Assembly (NCBI RefSeq): GCF_002901845.1
Contig: NZ_PPQE01000025.1
Location: 885,686-949,685 of the forward strand
Direction of reading: 5' to 3'
DNA length: 64,000 bases
Source of the DNA: Staphylococcus hominis subsp. hominis
GTDB taxonomy: Bacteria; Bacillota; Bacilli; Staphylococcales; Staphylococcaceae
The notes under the pieces were generated by a model, which had not been told where the DNA came from, ran no database searches, and saw only the letters and a list, made by a program, of their open reading frames with translations. Both the position numbers and the translations under genes were made by a program. Positions 8,289 to 18,369 of the stretch are shown piece by piece; the first letter of the stretch is position 1; the number at the start of each line of letters is the position of its first letter.

Positions 8289-10699
8289 TGTTCAACAAAG
8301 TCGTAAGGTGAAACATTTCCCATATTAATCATTGGATTAATTTGATAAATTGTTTCTTCACTTAAAGTAATGTGTTCAACTGCATTATTATCATCTATAT
8401 TTATCTGTTCATCATTCTTTTCTACGTCTATATTAACCTGACTCATACCAAAATAATTTATAATTAGTGTTTTTAATTGTGTATGTCTTTCTTGACCTTG
8501 CGTATTTAAGGCAATGTCAAATGCCTTTGGGTCTCCTAATAGTACTAAAGATTGTTTTGCACGTGTCAGACCTGTATATAAAATAGGTCTTTGCAACATT
8601 CTAAAATATTGTTTAACAATAGGCATAATAACAATAGGAAATTCTGACCCTTGTGATTTATGGATTGAGGTACAATAAGCATGTGTGAGTTCTAATAAAT
8701 CTTGTCTAGTAAATGTAATTTCATTTCCTTCAAAATCGACAATCAGTACATCTTTGTTAAGTGCATTTTCTTTAGCCCAGAATATACCTACTATGACGCC
8801 AATATCACCATTAAAAATATTATCATTTGGTCGATTGACTAGTTGTAAAACTTTGTCTCCTTTTCTAAACTTTATATCGCCAAACTCTATTTCTCTTGTA
8901 TCTTTTTCTTTAGGATTTAAAATATTTTGTAATACTTGATTAAGTCTTTTTATCCCTGCACTTCCTTTGTACATAGGTGCTAAAACTTGAATATCACTCA
9001 TATCATATCCTTTGTTTACAGCGCTAGATACTACTTTCTCCACTACAGTTGGAATTTGTTCTACATTGCAATGAATAAAACTTCTATCATGATAACGTTT
9101 TGTAATATCTATTGACTCATGATGTTTCATGCGATGAGCTAAGTCAATAATGCTAGAACCATCTTGTTGGCGATAAACTTCAGTTAAATTAACTCTTGGA
9201 AAAGCTTTAGACTCAATTAAATCCTTAAATACTTGGCCAGGACCGACAGATGGCAATTGATCTTCATCCCCTACTAGAATGATTTGTGCATCTAGTGGAA
9301 CGGCACTTAAAAATTGGTGGAACAACCAAGAATCAACCATTGACATTTCATCAATTATAATGAGCTTAGCTTTAATTTCATTCTCAAGAATATCTTCTGG
9401 TTGAGTATCTTGATTCCATCCTATTAATCGATGAATCGTCATTGCCTCTAAGCCAGTTGATTCTTGTAAACGCTTTGATGCTCTTCCAGTTGGGGCGGCT
9501 AATACGATTGGATAATCATCTTCTTGATAATCAGAATACTTAAGAGATAGACCATGAATTTCAGCATATAATTCTACAATCCCTTTAATAACAGTTGTCT
9601 TACCTGTTCCTGGCCCTCCAGTCAGTAACATTATTTTCGAATTCATCGCCGTTTCAAGTGCTTCTTGTTGTGATTTAGCATAATTAACATTATTTTGATC
9701 TTCTAGTTCACCAATATGTATCTGTAAATCTGATTGCTCTATTATTTTAAAGTGATTTTTGTATGTGTTGATACGATACAAATTTTGAACACTTTTAAGT
9801 TCTGAATAGTATAAACTTGGAATCGCAACATGACTATTCTCTAAAATAATTTTCTTTTCTTCAAAAAGTGTTTGTAGTACATGTTTTAATTGTTGTTGTT
9901 CAATTGTTTCATCTAAATGCTTATCTGAAAGCATATCTTCTGTAATTTCTAATACAGCATTTTCATCTAAATAAGTATGCCCCTGTTTTATACATTCTTC
10001 TTCAAGAGTATATAATAATCCAGCTTTTAAACGTTCTGAATCGTTATAAGCAATACCATTATTTCTAGCTAATGTATCAGCTTTTTGAAATCCAATACCT
10101 TTTACATCATAAACTAATTGGTATGGATTGTTTTCTAAAACTTTTAAAGTCTCTGATTGATAGAATTGATAAATCGCCATAGATAATTTTGGACCAAAAC
10201 CTAAGTCATGTAAGCGAATCATTATTTTTTCTGACTCTTGATTTGCACTAATCTGTTCTACAATCTGTTTTTGTTTCGTTTTTGCTAAACTAGGAACATT
10301 TTCAAGAACAGAAGGATCAGTTAAAATATCATTTATTGCATTTTCTCCTAATGTATTTACAATATTCTGAGCAGTCTTTTTACCAATACCTTTAAATAAG
10401 TCACTAGATAAATAACTTATAATGGCATCTTTAGTTTGAGGCAATTCTTTTTCAAATGTTTCAGCTTTAAGTTGTTTACCATAACGAGGATGTTGAACAA
10501 TTTGTCCTTTAAACGTATAGACATCTCCTTCAACAATATTAGGAAAAAACCCTACAACTGTAGGCAGATTATCAAATGATTCATTAGTTTCAATGTAATC
10601 TACTTTTAAAACAGTATAAAAGTTATCTTTATTTTGAAATAGAATGGTATCAACTGTTCCTTTAACCATTGAGTAATCAAATAGTGTAGGGTTTGACAT
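8285..10699 (-). CDS. recD2: ATP-dependent DNA helicase RecD2
   Basis: SF1B 5'-3' helicase of the RecD2 type found in bacteria without RecBCD, involved in replication-fork and repair processes. The protein is 804 aa. The long N-terminal region holds helix-hairpin-helix segments (LFKGIGKKTAQNIV and VKGIGFQKADTLA), then Walker A LTGGPGTGKTT, Walker B LIIIDEMSMVD and the C-terminal motif HKSQGSEF of UvrD/PcrA-type helicases. The ATG at 10699 (MSNPTLFDY) is preferred because GAGGAGG lies 6 nt upstream and it begins 1 nt after the TPR gene stop. The two genes are co-translated. Confidence 0.96.
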   Translation of the reverse strand: MSNPTLFDYSMVKGTVDTILFQNKDNFYTVLKVDYIETNESFDNLPTVVGFFPNIVEGDVYTFKGQIVQHPRYGKQLKAETFEKELPQTKDAIISYLSSDLFKGIGKKTAQNIVNTLGENAINDILTDPSVLENVPSLAKTKQKQIVEQISANQESEKIMIRLHDLGFGPKLSMAIYQFYQSETLKVLENNPYQLVYDVKGIGFQKADTLARNNGIAYNDSERLKAGLLYTLEEECIKQGHTYLDENAVLEITEDMLSDKHLDETIEQQQLKHVLQTLFEEKKIILENSHVAIPSLYYSELKSVQNLYRINTYKNHFKIIEQSDLQIHIGELEDQNNVNYAKSQQEALETAMNSKIMLLTGGPGTGKTTVIKGIVELYAEIHGLSLKYSDYQEDDYPIVLAAPTGRASKRLQESTGLEAMTIHRLIGWNQDTQPEDILENEIKAKLIIIDEMSMVDSWLFHQFLSAVPLDAQIILVGDEDQLPSVGPGQVFKDLIESKAFPRVNLTEVYRQQDGSSIIDLAHRMKHHESIDITKRYHDRSFIHCNVEQIPTVVEKVVSSAVNKGYDMSDIQVLAPMYKGSAGIKRLNQVLQNILNPKEKDTREIEFGDIKFRKGDKVLQLVNRPNDNIFNGDIGVIVGIFWAKENALNKDVLIVDFEGNEITFTRQDLLELTHAYCTSIHKSQGSEFPIVIMPIVKQYFRMLQRPILYTGLTRAKQSLVLLGDPKAFDIALNTQGQERHTQLKTLIINYFGMSQVNIDVEKNDEQINIDDNNAVEHITLSEETIYQINPMINMGNVSPYDFVEH

Positions 10700-10700
10700 A

Positions 10701-11372
10701 TTATTCCTCCTCATTTTTTAGAGATTTAAATGTTTGTTTAGCATGCTGACTTAATAAATGTTTAGGATCAATTTGAATTGCTTTATCAAAATACTGAATT
10801 GCTTTATCAGCATCCTCAGTTTCCATATATGTTGCAAGACCTAAATTATATAATGCATCTACGTGATTAGAATTAATAGATAAAACATAATTTAATTGCT
10901 TAATGGCTTCTTGAAACATTTCTAAATGACATAATGTTAAACCATATTGAAATTGAACTTCTGTGTCCAAAGTTTGATCTAATTCAGCAGCAGTCATAAA
11001 AAAGGGTAATGCTTCTCTTTGCGCATCTAGTTGGCTAAAAGACATACCAATCATATAATTAGCATCAACGGGATTCATATTATATTTTAAAGCTCGTTGA
11101 TAAAGTTTTATCGCTTCTTGAAAACGCGATTGTTCATAATATAGATTAGCTAAATTATAGTAAACAGCGCCATTTTTGTCATCTAATGTTATTGCTTTTT
11201 GAAAAAATCTTTCTGCTTTCTCAATCTCACCAACATCAGCTAAAACGATACCAGCATTAATATAATTTTCAATAATATTAGGATTCTCTTCAATATTATT
11301 AAATAATGCTTTAATGGCTTCTTCATAATTACCATTATTCATCCACTGATATATTGTTTCTTGTTCAATCAT
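10701..11372 (-). CDS. TPR repeat protein
   Basis: 223-residue protein made of tandem tetratricopeptide repeats, for example AVYYNLANLYYEQSRFQEAIKLYQRALK and HVDALYNLGLATYMETEDADKAIQYFDKAIQIDP. TPR arrays mediate protein contacts; the partner is unknown. I prefer the ATG at 11372 (MIEQETIYQWM) because GGAG lies 8 nt upstream, whereas the ATG at 11378 is only 2 nt from it. It lies between mnmA (which has its own terminator) and recD2, with which it is tightly coupled. Confidence 0.9.
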   Translation of the reverse strand: MIEQETIYQWMNNGNYEEAIKALFNNIEENPNIIENYINAGIVLADVGEIEKAERFFQKAITLDDKNGAVYYNLANLYYEQSRFQEAIKLYQRALKYNMNPVDANYMIGMSFSQLDAQREALPFFMTAAELDQTLDTEVQFQYGLTLCHLEMFQEAIKQLNYVLSINSNHVDALYNLGLATYMETEDADKAIQYFDKAIQIDPKHLLSQHAKQTFKSLKNEEE

Positions 11373-11413
11373 TTCCATGTCTCCATTTCTAACATAAATT
11401 TACAATTAAAAAG

Positions 11414-11450
11414 AAACCGCTAATTCTCATTTACAATGAGTTAACGGTTT
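11414..11450 (-). terminator. mnmA terminator
   Basis: Imperfect hairpin with arms AAACCGTTAACTCAT and ATGAG..TTAGCGGTTT, followed by CTTTTTAATTG on the minus strand, immediately after the mnmA stop. Confidence 0.75.
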
Positions 11451-11458
11451 ACTAAAAA

Positions 11459-12574
<1,116 letters not shown>

Positions 12575-13714
12575 CTATTCCTCCTTAAATTTATGATATA
12601 TTTTATGAATTTCAGCAACAATATACTTTATATCTTGTTCGGTTGTGATTTCATTAAAACTAAATCTAACTGAATGTTTTGCACGATCTTCATCTTCATA
12701 CATAGCAGCAAGTACATGTGACGGAGTTGTTGAACCAGCTGTACATGCAGAACCAGACGAAACATAAATATTTGCCAAATCCAATAAAGTTAACATTGTT
12801 TCTACATCTATAAATGGAAGATATAAATTAAGTATATGGCCAGTCGTTTCTACCATGGAACCATTGACTTCAAATGGAATTGCACGTTCTTGCAAACTTA
12901 CTAAAAAAAGTTCTTTTAATTGCATTAAATGAATATTATTTTGATCTCGATTTTTAGTAGCTATTTCTAGAGCTTTGGTCATTCCAACTATTTGTGGAAC
13001 ACTTTCCGTTCCAGCACGACGTTTAGTTTCTTGTTCGCCGCCTAATTGAGAATACTCGATTGGTGTATTGTTTTTTACTAATAAAATGCCTACACCTTTA
13101 GGTCCGCCAAATTTATGAGCAGTAATACTCATGGTATCAATATTAAACTCACTAAATTTAATATCTAAATGGCTAATTGCTTGGACTGCATCTACATGTA
13201 ATAGAGCATTTGAATTAGAAACAATGTTTTCGATATCGTAAATAGGTTCTACTGTGCCCACTTCATTATTGACAAACATAATAGATACTAAGATAGTATC
13301 ATCTGTTAAAGATTCTTCCAATTGATCCAAATCAACTCTACCTGTATCATCTACATCTAAATATGTGACTTCATATCCTTCTTTCTCTAATTGCTCGAAT
13401 ACGTGTAATACAGAATGATGTTCAATTTTTGTAGTAATAATATGATTACCTAAATGCTCATTAGCATAGACTAACCCTTTAATAGCAGTATTATTTGATT
13501 CTGTAGCACCACTAGTAAAAATAATTTCGCTTGGTTTAGCACCTAGTAATTGAGCAACATTTCTTCTAGATTCATCTAAATAGCGTCTAGCATCTCTACC
13601 TACTGAGTGAATAGAAGATGGATTGCCGTAGTGTGATTGATACATATCCATCATTGCTTCTATAACTTCTGGTTTGACTGGTGTAGTTGCAGCATAATCT
13701 GCATATACTTCCAT
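12575..13714 (-). CDS. yrvO: Cysteine desulfurase (YrvO-type, tRNA thiolation)
   Basis: PLP-dependent cysteine desulfurase of the NifS/IscS fold, 379 aa. The PLP lysine is in SITAHKFGGPKG, and the sulfur-carrying cysteine in SSGSACTAGS. The coupling to mnmA (4-nt gap, shared ribosome binding site) indicates that it is the dedicated sulfur donor for tRNA 2-thiolation, as for B. subtilis YrvO, rather than the SufS enzyme of Fe-S assembly. The ATG at 13714 (MEVYADYAATTP) follows GGGGAG; the frame is open to 13744 without a useful site. Confidence 0.94.
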   Translation of the reverse strand: MEVYADYAATTPVKPEVIEAMMDMYQSHYGNPSSIHSVGRDARRYLDESRRNVAQLLGAKPSEIIFTSGATESNNTAIKGLVYANEHLGNHIITTKIEHHSVLHVFEQLEKEGYEVTYLDVDDTGRVDLDQLEESLTDDTILVSIMFVNNEVGTVEPIYDIENIVSNSNALLHVDAVQAISHLDIKFSEFNIDTMSITAHKFGGPKGVGILLVKNNTPIEYSQLGGEQETKRRAGTESVPQIVGMTKALEIATKNRDQNNIHLMQLKELFLVSLQERAIPFEVNGSMVETTGHILNLYLPFIDVETMLTLLDLANIYVSSGSACTAGSTTPSHVLAAMYEDEDRAKHSVRFSFNEITTEQDIKYIVAEIHKIYHKFKEE

Positions 13715-13913
13715 TATTAAGTACACTCCCCACAATATTATCAATGTTCCTATAATAGCACCTCATTCTAAAATTTTCTACCTTCTTGTTTATGAATTAA
13801 TATATTAACTATTTTTCTTTCAATAATCATTTTAAGTATGAGCAATTTAATAACTGTAATTGTTTTAAATTGTTAAACTATTAGGTAATAAAGATAAAAA
13901 GGAGAAATAGTCT

Positions 13914-14918
13914 ATGTCTGATATAAAATTTTCTGCATTAAATTTAGTTCCTATACGAGAAGGTCAAACTGATAAAGATGCAATAAATGATATGGTGGCT
14001 TTAGCTCAAAAATTAGATGAATTAGATTATGAGCGTTATTGGATTGCAGAACATCACAATGCACCTAATTTAGTAAGTTCAGCTACATCATTGTTAATAC
14101 AACATACGCTTGAACATACTCATAATATTAAAGTTGGTTCGGGTGGCATCATGCTTCCAAACCATGCACCTTTAGTTGTTGCTGAGCAATTTGGTACCTT
14201 AGAAACCATTTATCCCAATCGTGTAGATTTAGGATTAGGTAGAGCACCTGGTACTGATATGATGACAGCAAGTGCATTGAGACGAGATCAACATAATGGT
14301 GTGTATGCTTTCCCTGAAGAAGTAGAACAATTACAAACTTATTTTGGTCCAGGAAATAAACAAGCTTATGTAAGAGCTTATCCTGCGGTAGATAAAAATG
14401 TACCGTTATATATACTCGGATCGTCAACTGACTCTGCACATTTAGCAGCTAGAAAAGGTCTACCCTATGTTTTTGCAGGTCATTTTGCACCACAGCAAAT
14501 GAAAGAAGCAATTGAAATTTATCACGACTTATTCGAACCATCTGAAGCATTAGATAAACCATATATGATTGTATGTTTAAATGCTATCGTGACAGAAACT
14601 GATAAAGAAGCAGAATATTTAGCTAGTTCTTTAGCACAAGTATTCATTAGTATTGCTCGAGGAAGAATGCAACCAGTTCAACCACCAACTGATGATTTAA
14701 ATGGTCTTTTAACACCGAGAGAGTATGAAATGGCAAAACAAAGATTTGATGATTCTCTTATTGGTTCTGAAGAAACTGTAAAAGCTAAATTAGAAGCATT
14801 TTTAGAGGAATATGGTGATATTGATGAAATAATGGCCGTAAGCTATATTTATGACCAAGATAGACAATTTGAATCATATGAGCGTTTTAAACGAGTAATT
14901 CAAAAATTAAATAAATAA
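13914..14918 (+). CDS. LLM class flavin-dependent oxidoreductase (bacterial luciferase-like)
   Basis: 334-residue TIM-barrel protein of the luciferase-like monooxygenase superfamily. Visible family features are ERYWIAEHHN near residue 45, VGSGGIMLPNHAPLVVAEQFGTL near 75-95, and LGLGRAPGTD, which contributes to the flavin phosphate site. Substrate is unknown; such enzymes oxidise aldehydes, sulfonates or amines with FMNH2. It starts with ATG after AAGGAG, stands alone on the plus strand, divergent from the desulfurase, and is followed by its own terminator. Confidence 0.9.
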   Translation: MSDIKFSALNLVPIREGQTDKDAINDMVALAQKLDELDYERYWIAEHHNAPNLVSSATSLLIQHTLEHTHNIKVGSGGIMLPNHAPLVVAEQFGTLETIYPNRVDLGLGRAPGTDMMTASALRRDQHNGVYAFPEEVEQLQTYFGPGNKQAYVRAYPAVDKNVPLYILGSSTDSAHLAARKGLPYVFAGHFAPQQMKEAIEIYHDLFEPSEALDKPYMIVCLNAIVTETDKEAEYLASSLAQVFISIARGRMQPVQPPTDDLNGLLTPREYEMAKQRFDDSLIGSEETVKAKLEAFLEEYGDIDEIMAVSYIYDQDRQFESYERFKRVIQKLNK

Positions 14919-14926
14919 TATTGATT

Positions 14927-14964
14927 AAAACCTGTTGAACATAAATAAATTGTCAACAGGTTTT
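14927..14964 (+). terminator. Terminator of the LLM oxidoreductase gene
   Basis: Perfect 12-bp stem (AAAACCTGTTGA / TCAACAGGTTTT) with a 14-nt loop, followed by TTTTAAATTTTT on the plus strand. Confidence 0.85.
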
Positions 14965-14982
14965 AAATTTTTCATAAAAAAA

Positions 14983-15006
14983 GAGTGATGACTAAAATCA
15001 TCACTC
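14983..15006 (-). terminator. Terminator of the 47-aa protein gene
   Basis: Perfect 9-bp stem GAGTGATGA / TCATCACTC with a 6-nt loop, followed by a T-tract on the minus strand, 10 bp after the stop of the small gene. Confidence 0.85.
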
Positions 15007-15016
15007 ACAATTTTAA

Positions 15017-15160
15017 TTATTTGTTGTCTTTTTTGTCATCTTTACTGTCGTTATTTCCACCAGTATATTCATTAATTTTATCTTTTACTTTATTTACTTG
15101 TTCGTTATCGCTATTTTTAAATTTCTCTGCTGCATCTTTTGCTTTATCCATGAATGCCAT
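15017..15160 (-). CDS. Small hydrophilic protein of unknown function (47 aa)
   Basis: Short gene on the minus strand with AAAGGAGA 8 nt before its ATG and its own terminator. The product begins MAFMDKAKDAAEKFKN, continues through VNKVKDKINEYTGG and ends in a Lys/Asp-rich tail. It is strongly charged, has no Cys and no membrane segment, and is probably helical and partly disordered. The N-terminal pattern (DKAKDAAEK...DKI..YTGG) resembles small stress or MT0933-antitoxin-like proteins, but the match is too weak to assign. No toxin partner is adjacent. Confidence 0.8.
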   Translation of the reverse strand: MAFMDKAKDAAEKFKNSDNEQVNKVKDKINEYTGGNNDSKDDKKDNK

Positions 15161-15269
15161 ATTGAAATTCTCCTTTCGAATTTAAGCATTTAATTTTTAA
15201 TAAGTAAATTTTACTTACTTTAATCCAATACCACAGTAAAAAAGTTTTAAACATAATTAATTTAAATTT

Positions 15270-15692
15270 TTAAATGTAAAACATATAACCATCTAAATCG
15301 TTATCTGATTCTACAAAATCAGCTAAATATTTTAATGTTGTATTATCTAAAACTTCTCTAACAGCATCTCTCATTCGCAACCATAATTCTTTTTGTGCTG
15401 GTGGTTCAGAATCTATACTTTCTACAATAGTAATAGGTCCTTCTAATAAGCGAATAATATCGCCAGCTGAAATTTCTTCAGATGGGACTCTTAATTGATA
15501 TCCACCCTTAGCGCCACGAATACTTCGAATTAATCCAGCATTTCTTAAAGGACCCACGAGTTGTTCTAAATATAAATCACTTAAATGATTTTCTTCAGCA
15601 ATTGTTTTTAATGATACACACCCTTGCCCCTCTCTTTTTGCTAGGGAAATCATTAAAGTTAACCCATATCTCCCTTTCGTTGATATTTTCAT
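15270..15692 (-). CDS. cymR: Rrf2 family regulator CymR
   Basis: Master repressor of cysteine and sulfur metabolism in staphylococci, acting with the CysK-O-acetylserine complex. The 140-residue protein has the Rrf2 winged helix (MKISTKGRYGLTLMISLA, recognition region SDLYLEQLVGPLRNAGLI, wing IRGAKGGYQL). It has a single cysteine, C25 in GQGCVSL, the residue reported as the redox sensor in S. aureus CymR. It lacks the three clustered cysteines of the Fe-S regulator IscR. It is divergent from rarA. Confidence 0.95.
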   Translation of the reverse strand: MKISTKGRYGLTLMISLAKREGQGCVSLKTIAEENHLSDLYLEQLVGPLRNAGLIRSIRGAKGGYQLRVPSEEISAGDIIRLLEGPITIVESIDSEPPAQKELWLRMRDAVREVLDNTTLKYLADFVESDNDLDGYMFYI

Positions 15693-15775
15693 AGTTTTAC
15701 CTCACTTAATTCGAATAATATAGTCCCATTCTATCATTTTTTCAGTTAATATAGTAATAGAAAGGTGTGAAAAAA

Positions 15776-17044
15776 TTGAATACAGAACCTTTAGCTTCAA
15801 GAATGAGGCCTACAAATATAAATGAAATTATTTCACAACAACATCTAGTTGGTCCAAGAGGCATTATAAGACGTATGATAGAAACTAAAAAATTATCTTC
15901 TATGATTTTTTATGGACCTCCTGGAATTGGAAAAACTAGTATTGCTAAAGCCATAGCTGGCAGTACTGAATATAAATTTAGACAATTAAATGCAGTAACT
16001 AATACAAAAAAAGATATGCAAATGGTAGTTGAAGAAGCTAAAATGTCAGGACAAGTCATTTTATTATTAGATGAGATTCACCGCTTAGATAAAGCAAAAC
16101 AGGATTTTTTATTACCACATTTAGAAAATGGTAAAATCATTTTAATTGGTGCTACAACTTCTAACCCTTATCATGCAATTAATCCAGCGATTCGCTCACG
16201 TGTACAAATTTTTGAATTATATCCACTTGATGAAAAGGATGTATATCAAGCATTAACTAGAGCATTAAATGATGATCAAAATGGTTTAAAATCGTATCAA
16301 CCAAAAATTGATGAAGATGCACTAAAATATTTCTCTACTCAAAGTCATGGTGATGTAAGAAGTGCTTTAAATGCTTTGGAATTAGCAGTATTAAGTGCTA
16401 AAGTTTCCAATAATCAACGTCATGTTACTTTAGAAGATGCTAAAGATTGTTTACAAAAAGGTGCTTTTATCAGTGATAAAGATGGCGACATGCATTATGA
16501 TGTCATGAGTGCATTTCAAAAGTCTATTCGTGGAAGTGACGTTAATGCTGCTTTACATTATTTGGCGAGATTAATCGAAGCAGGTGATCTTCCAACAATC
16601 GTACGACGTTTACTCGTCATTAGTTATGAAGATATTGGCTTAGCTTCTCCAAGTGCTGGTCAAAGAACACTAGCAGCTATTCAATCAGCTGAACGACTCG
16701 GATTGCCTGAAGCACGAATTCCTCTAAGTCAAGCAGTAATTGAATTATCACTATCTCCTAAGTCTAATTCAGCTATAAAAGCAATTGATAGTGCATTAAG
16801 TGATATCAGAAAAGGCAAAGTTGGACAAATACCTAATCATCTACGTGATGGTCACTATCAAGGAGCAAAAGACTTAGGCCGATCTATCGGTTATAAATAT
16901 CCTCATGATTATGAGAATGGTTATATTAAACAGCAATATTTACCTGACGCTTTAAAAAATAAAATATATTATGAACCAAAAACAACGTCTAAAAGTGAAC
17001 AACAATTTAAAATAGTGTATGATAATTTAAATCATAAAAACTAA
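15776..17044 (+). CDS. rarA: Replication-associated recombination protein RarA (MgsA/WHIP family AAA+ ATPase)
   Basis: Clamp-loader-like AAA+ ATPase that acts at stalled forks. Walker A FYGPPGIGKTS, Walker B LLLDEIHRLD, sensor 1 IGATTSNP and the arginine-finger region NPAIRSRVQIFEL are all present, followed by the C-terminal tetramerisation region (HYQGAKDLGRSIGYKYPHD). The frame is open from a GTG at 15767, but that codon overlaps the AAAGG ribosome binding site. The TTG at 15776 has correct spacing and gives NTEPLASRMRP as the N-terminus, 422 aa, so I use it. It converges with tcdA across a shared terminator. Confidence 0.94.
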   Translation: MNTEPLASRMRPTNINEIISQQHLVGPRGIIRRMIETKKLSSMIFYGPPGIGKTSIAKAIAGSTEYKFRQLNAVTNTKKDMQMVVEEAKMSGQVILLLDEIHRLDKAKQDFLLPHLENGKIILIGATTSNPYHAINPAIRSRVQIFELYPLDEKDVYQALTRALNDDQNGLKSYQPKIDEDALKYFSTQSHGDVRSALNALELAVLSAKVSNNQRHVTLEDAKDCLQKGAFISDKDGDMHYDVMSAFQKSIRGSDVNAALHYLARLIEAGDLPTIVRRLLVISYEDIGLASPSAGQRTLAAIQSAERLGLPEARIPLSQAVIELSLSPKSNSAIKAIDSALSDIRKGKVGQIPNHLRDGHYQGAKDLGRSIGYKYPHDYENGYIKQQYLPDALKNKIYYEPKTTSKSEQQFKIVYDNLNHKN

Positions 17045-17045
17045 T

Positions 17046-17096
17046 AAAACCTATGGAAAAGATGATAATACTTCATTCATCTCTTCCATAGGTTTT
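17046..17096. terminator. Bidirectional terminator between rarA and tcdA
   Basis: Long hairpin with arms AAAACCTATGGAA and TTCCATAGGTTTT plus an inner AGATGA/TCATCT stem. T-tracts are present in both directions and the genes converge. Confidence 0.85.
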
Positions 17097-17099
17097 TTG

Positions 17100-17876
17100 T
17101 TAGTTGTTACCTTTATCTTTAATTCTACGTACAGGAATATCTTTTAAAATATCATTTACGACATAACTTGCACAAATTAAACCTACTGTGCTTGGTACAA
17201 ATGCATTCGATGATGGAGGCATTTGACCTTTTCGATTTATTGCATTTGCATCTCCAACTGTTTTCTTAACATCTTCACGAATAACTATTGGACTCTCATC
17301 TGAAAAAACAACAGGAACACCTTTTTTTATTCCAAGTTTTTTCAACTTGTTACGAATAATTTTTGCCATTGGATCCATGTATGTTTTTGAAATATCAGCA
17401 ATTTTGAAACGTGTTGGATCTATTTTATTCGCAGCGCCCATACTTGAAATCAACTTGATTCCTCTATCTAAACATTCTTTCATTAAATGGACTTTGTATA
17501 TAATCGTGTCACTTGCATCGATAAAATAATCAATATTGTAATTATTAAAAATATCTTCATATGTCTCTTCAGTATAAAACATGTGAAGAGGTGTAACTTT
17601 ACAATTTGGATTGATGAGTTTAATTCGTTCTTCCATTAATGTTACTTTACTTTGACCTATGGTAGTAGTTAATGCATGAATTTGACGGTTTACATTAGTG
17701 ATATCTACGTCATCTTTATCAATAAGAATAATGTGACCAATGTTAGTTCTTGCTAAAGCTTCAGCAGCAAATGAACCAACTCCACCTACCCCTAAGACCG
17801 CTACTGTCTTGTCTTTTAGTAAATCTAGTCCTTCTTGTCCATAGGCTAATTCATTTCTAGAAAATTGATGTTTCAT
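17100..17876 (-). CDS. tcdA: tRNA threonylcarbamoyladenosine dehydratase TcdA (CsdL/YrvM)
   Basis: E1-like ThiF/MoeB-fold enzyme that dehydrates t6A37 of tRNA to the cyclic form ct6A. The 258-residue protein has the nucleotide-binding motif VLGVGGVGSFAAEALARTN (about residues 29-47), the DKDDVDITNVNRQIHAL segment and the YFIDASDTIIYKV region of this family. The position next to 6S RNA and aspS matches B. subtilis yrvM, which supports TcdA over ThiF or MoeB. It starts with ATG after a weak AGGAG site. Confidence 0.93.
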   Translation of the reverse strand: MKHQFSRNELAYGQEGLDLLKDKTVAVLGVGGVGSFAAEALARTNIGHIILIDKDDVDITNVNRQIHALTTTIGQSKVTLMEERIKLINPNCKVTPLHMFYTEETYEDIFNNYNIDYFIDASDTIIYKVHLMKECLDRGIKLISSMGAANKIDPTRFKIADISKTYMDPMAKIIRNKLKKLGIKKGVPVVFSDESPIVIREDVKKTVGDANAINRKGQMPPSSNAFVPSTVGLICASYVVNDILKDIPVRRIKDKGNN

Positions 17877-17936
17877 AATTAACTCCTTTACTTAGCAAAT
17901 ATTAATACTATATTAACAGAAAAAAGCAAAAAAAAA

Positions 17937-18150
17937 TACGTAAGGCCTAAAGCCTTACGTACCGATAGAGTCCGTAGTTGCCGTAGTTATAAAAAGCTTG
18001 ATCATTCGGCCTGCTATATACAGGTGGGTGCCCTGTTTCTTGTTTTGCAAGTCCTCCAAATGAGGCATGTGCGCTGCAAGAAAACCTATTGGGCTCCCTG
18101 ATCAAAAAGTGTTAGGCCCAAATAAAAAGCAAACATACGAACAACACAGA
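17937..18150 (-). ncRNA. ssrS: 6S RNA
   Basis: No open reading frame lies here, but the minus strand shows a structured RNA ending in a perfect 10-bp terminator stem (17937-17961) and a long T-tract. The closing region contains GGGCCTAACAC..TTTTTGATCAGGGAGCCC on the 5' side and TGATCAAGCTTTTT on the 3' side, which pair to give the long 6S-type hairpin. Position between aspS and tcdA (yrvM) matches the Firmicute 6S RNA locus. A TATAAG element at 18163-18158 would start the RNA near 18151. 6S RNA binds vegetative RNA polymerase in stationary phase. The 5' end is approximate. Confidence 0.85.
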
Positions 18151-18302
18151 TGACTATCTTATAGATATATTTTATCATAAAGAGATTATTAAATAAATCC
18201 TTAAATACTGTATGAAGATATTTTATATTTTAAAATACTTTTAAATATATAAGTTTACATAATATAATTATTGTTATTTAAAATTTAAGTTAGTTTATAC
18301 AA

Positions 18303-18337
18303 AAATTGGAACAGAAATTCAATTTCCGTCCCAATTT
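18303..18337 (-). terminator. aspS terminator
   Basis: Hairpin of about 16 bp (AAATTGGGACGGAAAT paired with ATTTCTGTTCCAATTT, with wobble pairs) followed by TTTTTG, 30 bp after the aspS stop. The 18151-18300 stretch between it and 6S RNA is AT-rich and holds only the 6S promoter region. Confidence 0.85.
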
Positions 18338-18369
18338 AGCACTAAATTATTCTATTTTAAAAATGAAGA

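Noticed and set aside
14149-14439. 96-codon open frame on the minus strand inside the LLM oxidoreductase gene
   Set aside because: It has no ribosome binding site and no recognisable protein, and it lies fully antisense to a well-supported gene.
14985-15185. 66-codon plus-strand frame between the LLM gene and cymR
   Set aside because: It is the antisense shadow of the 47-aa minus-strand gene, which has the ribosome binding site and terminator.
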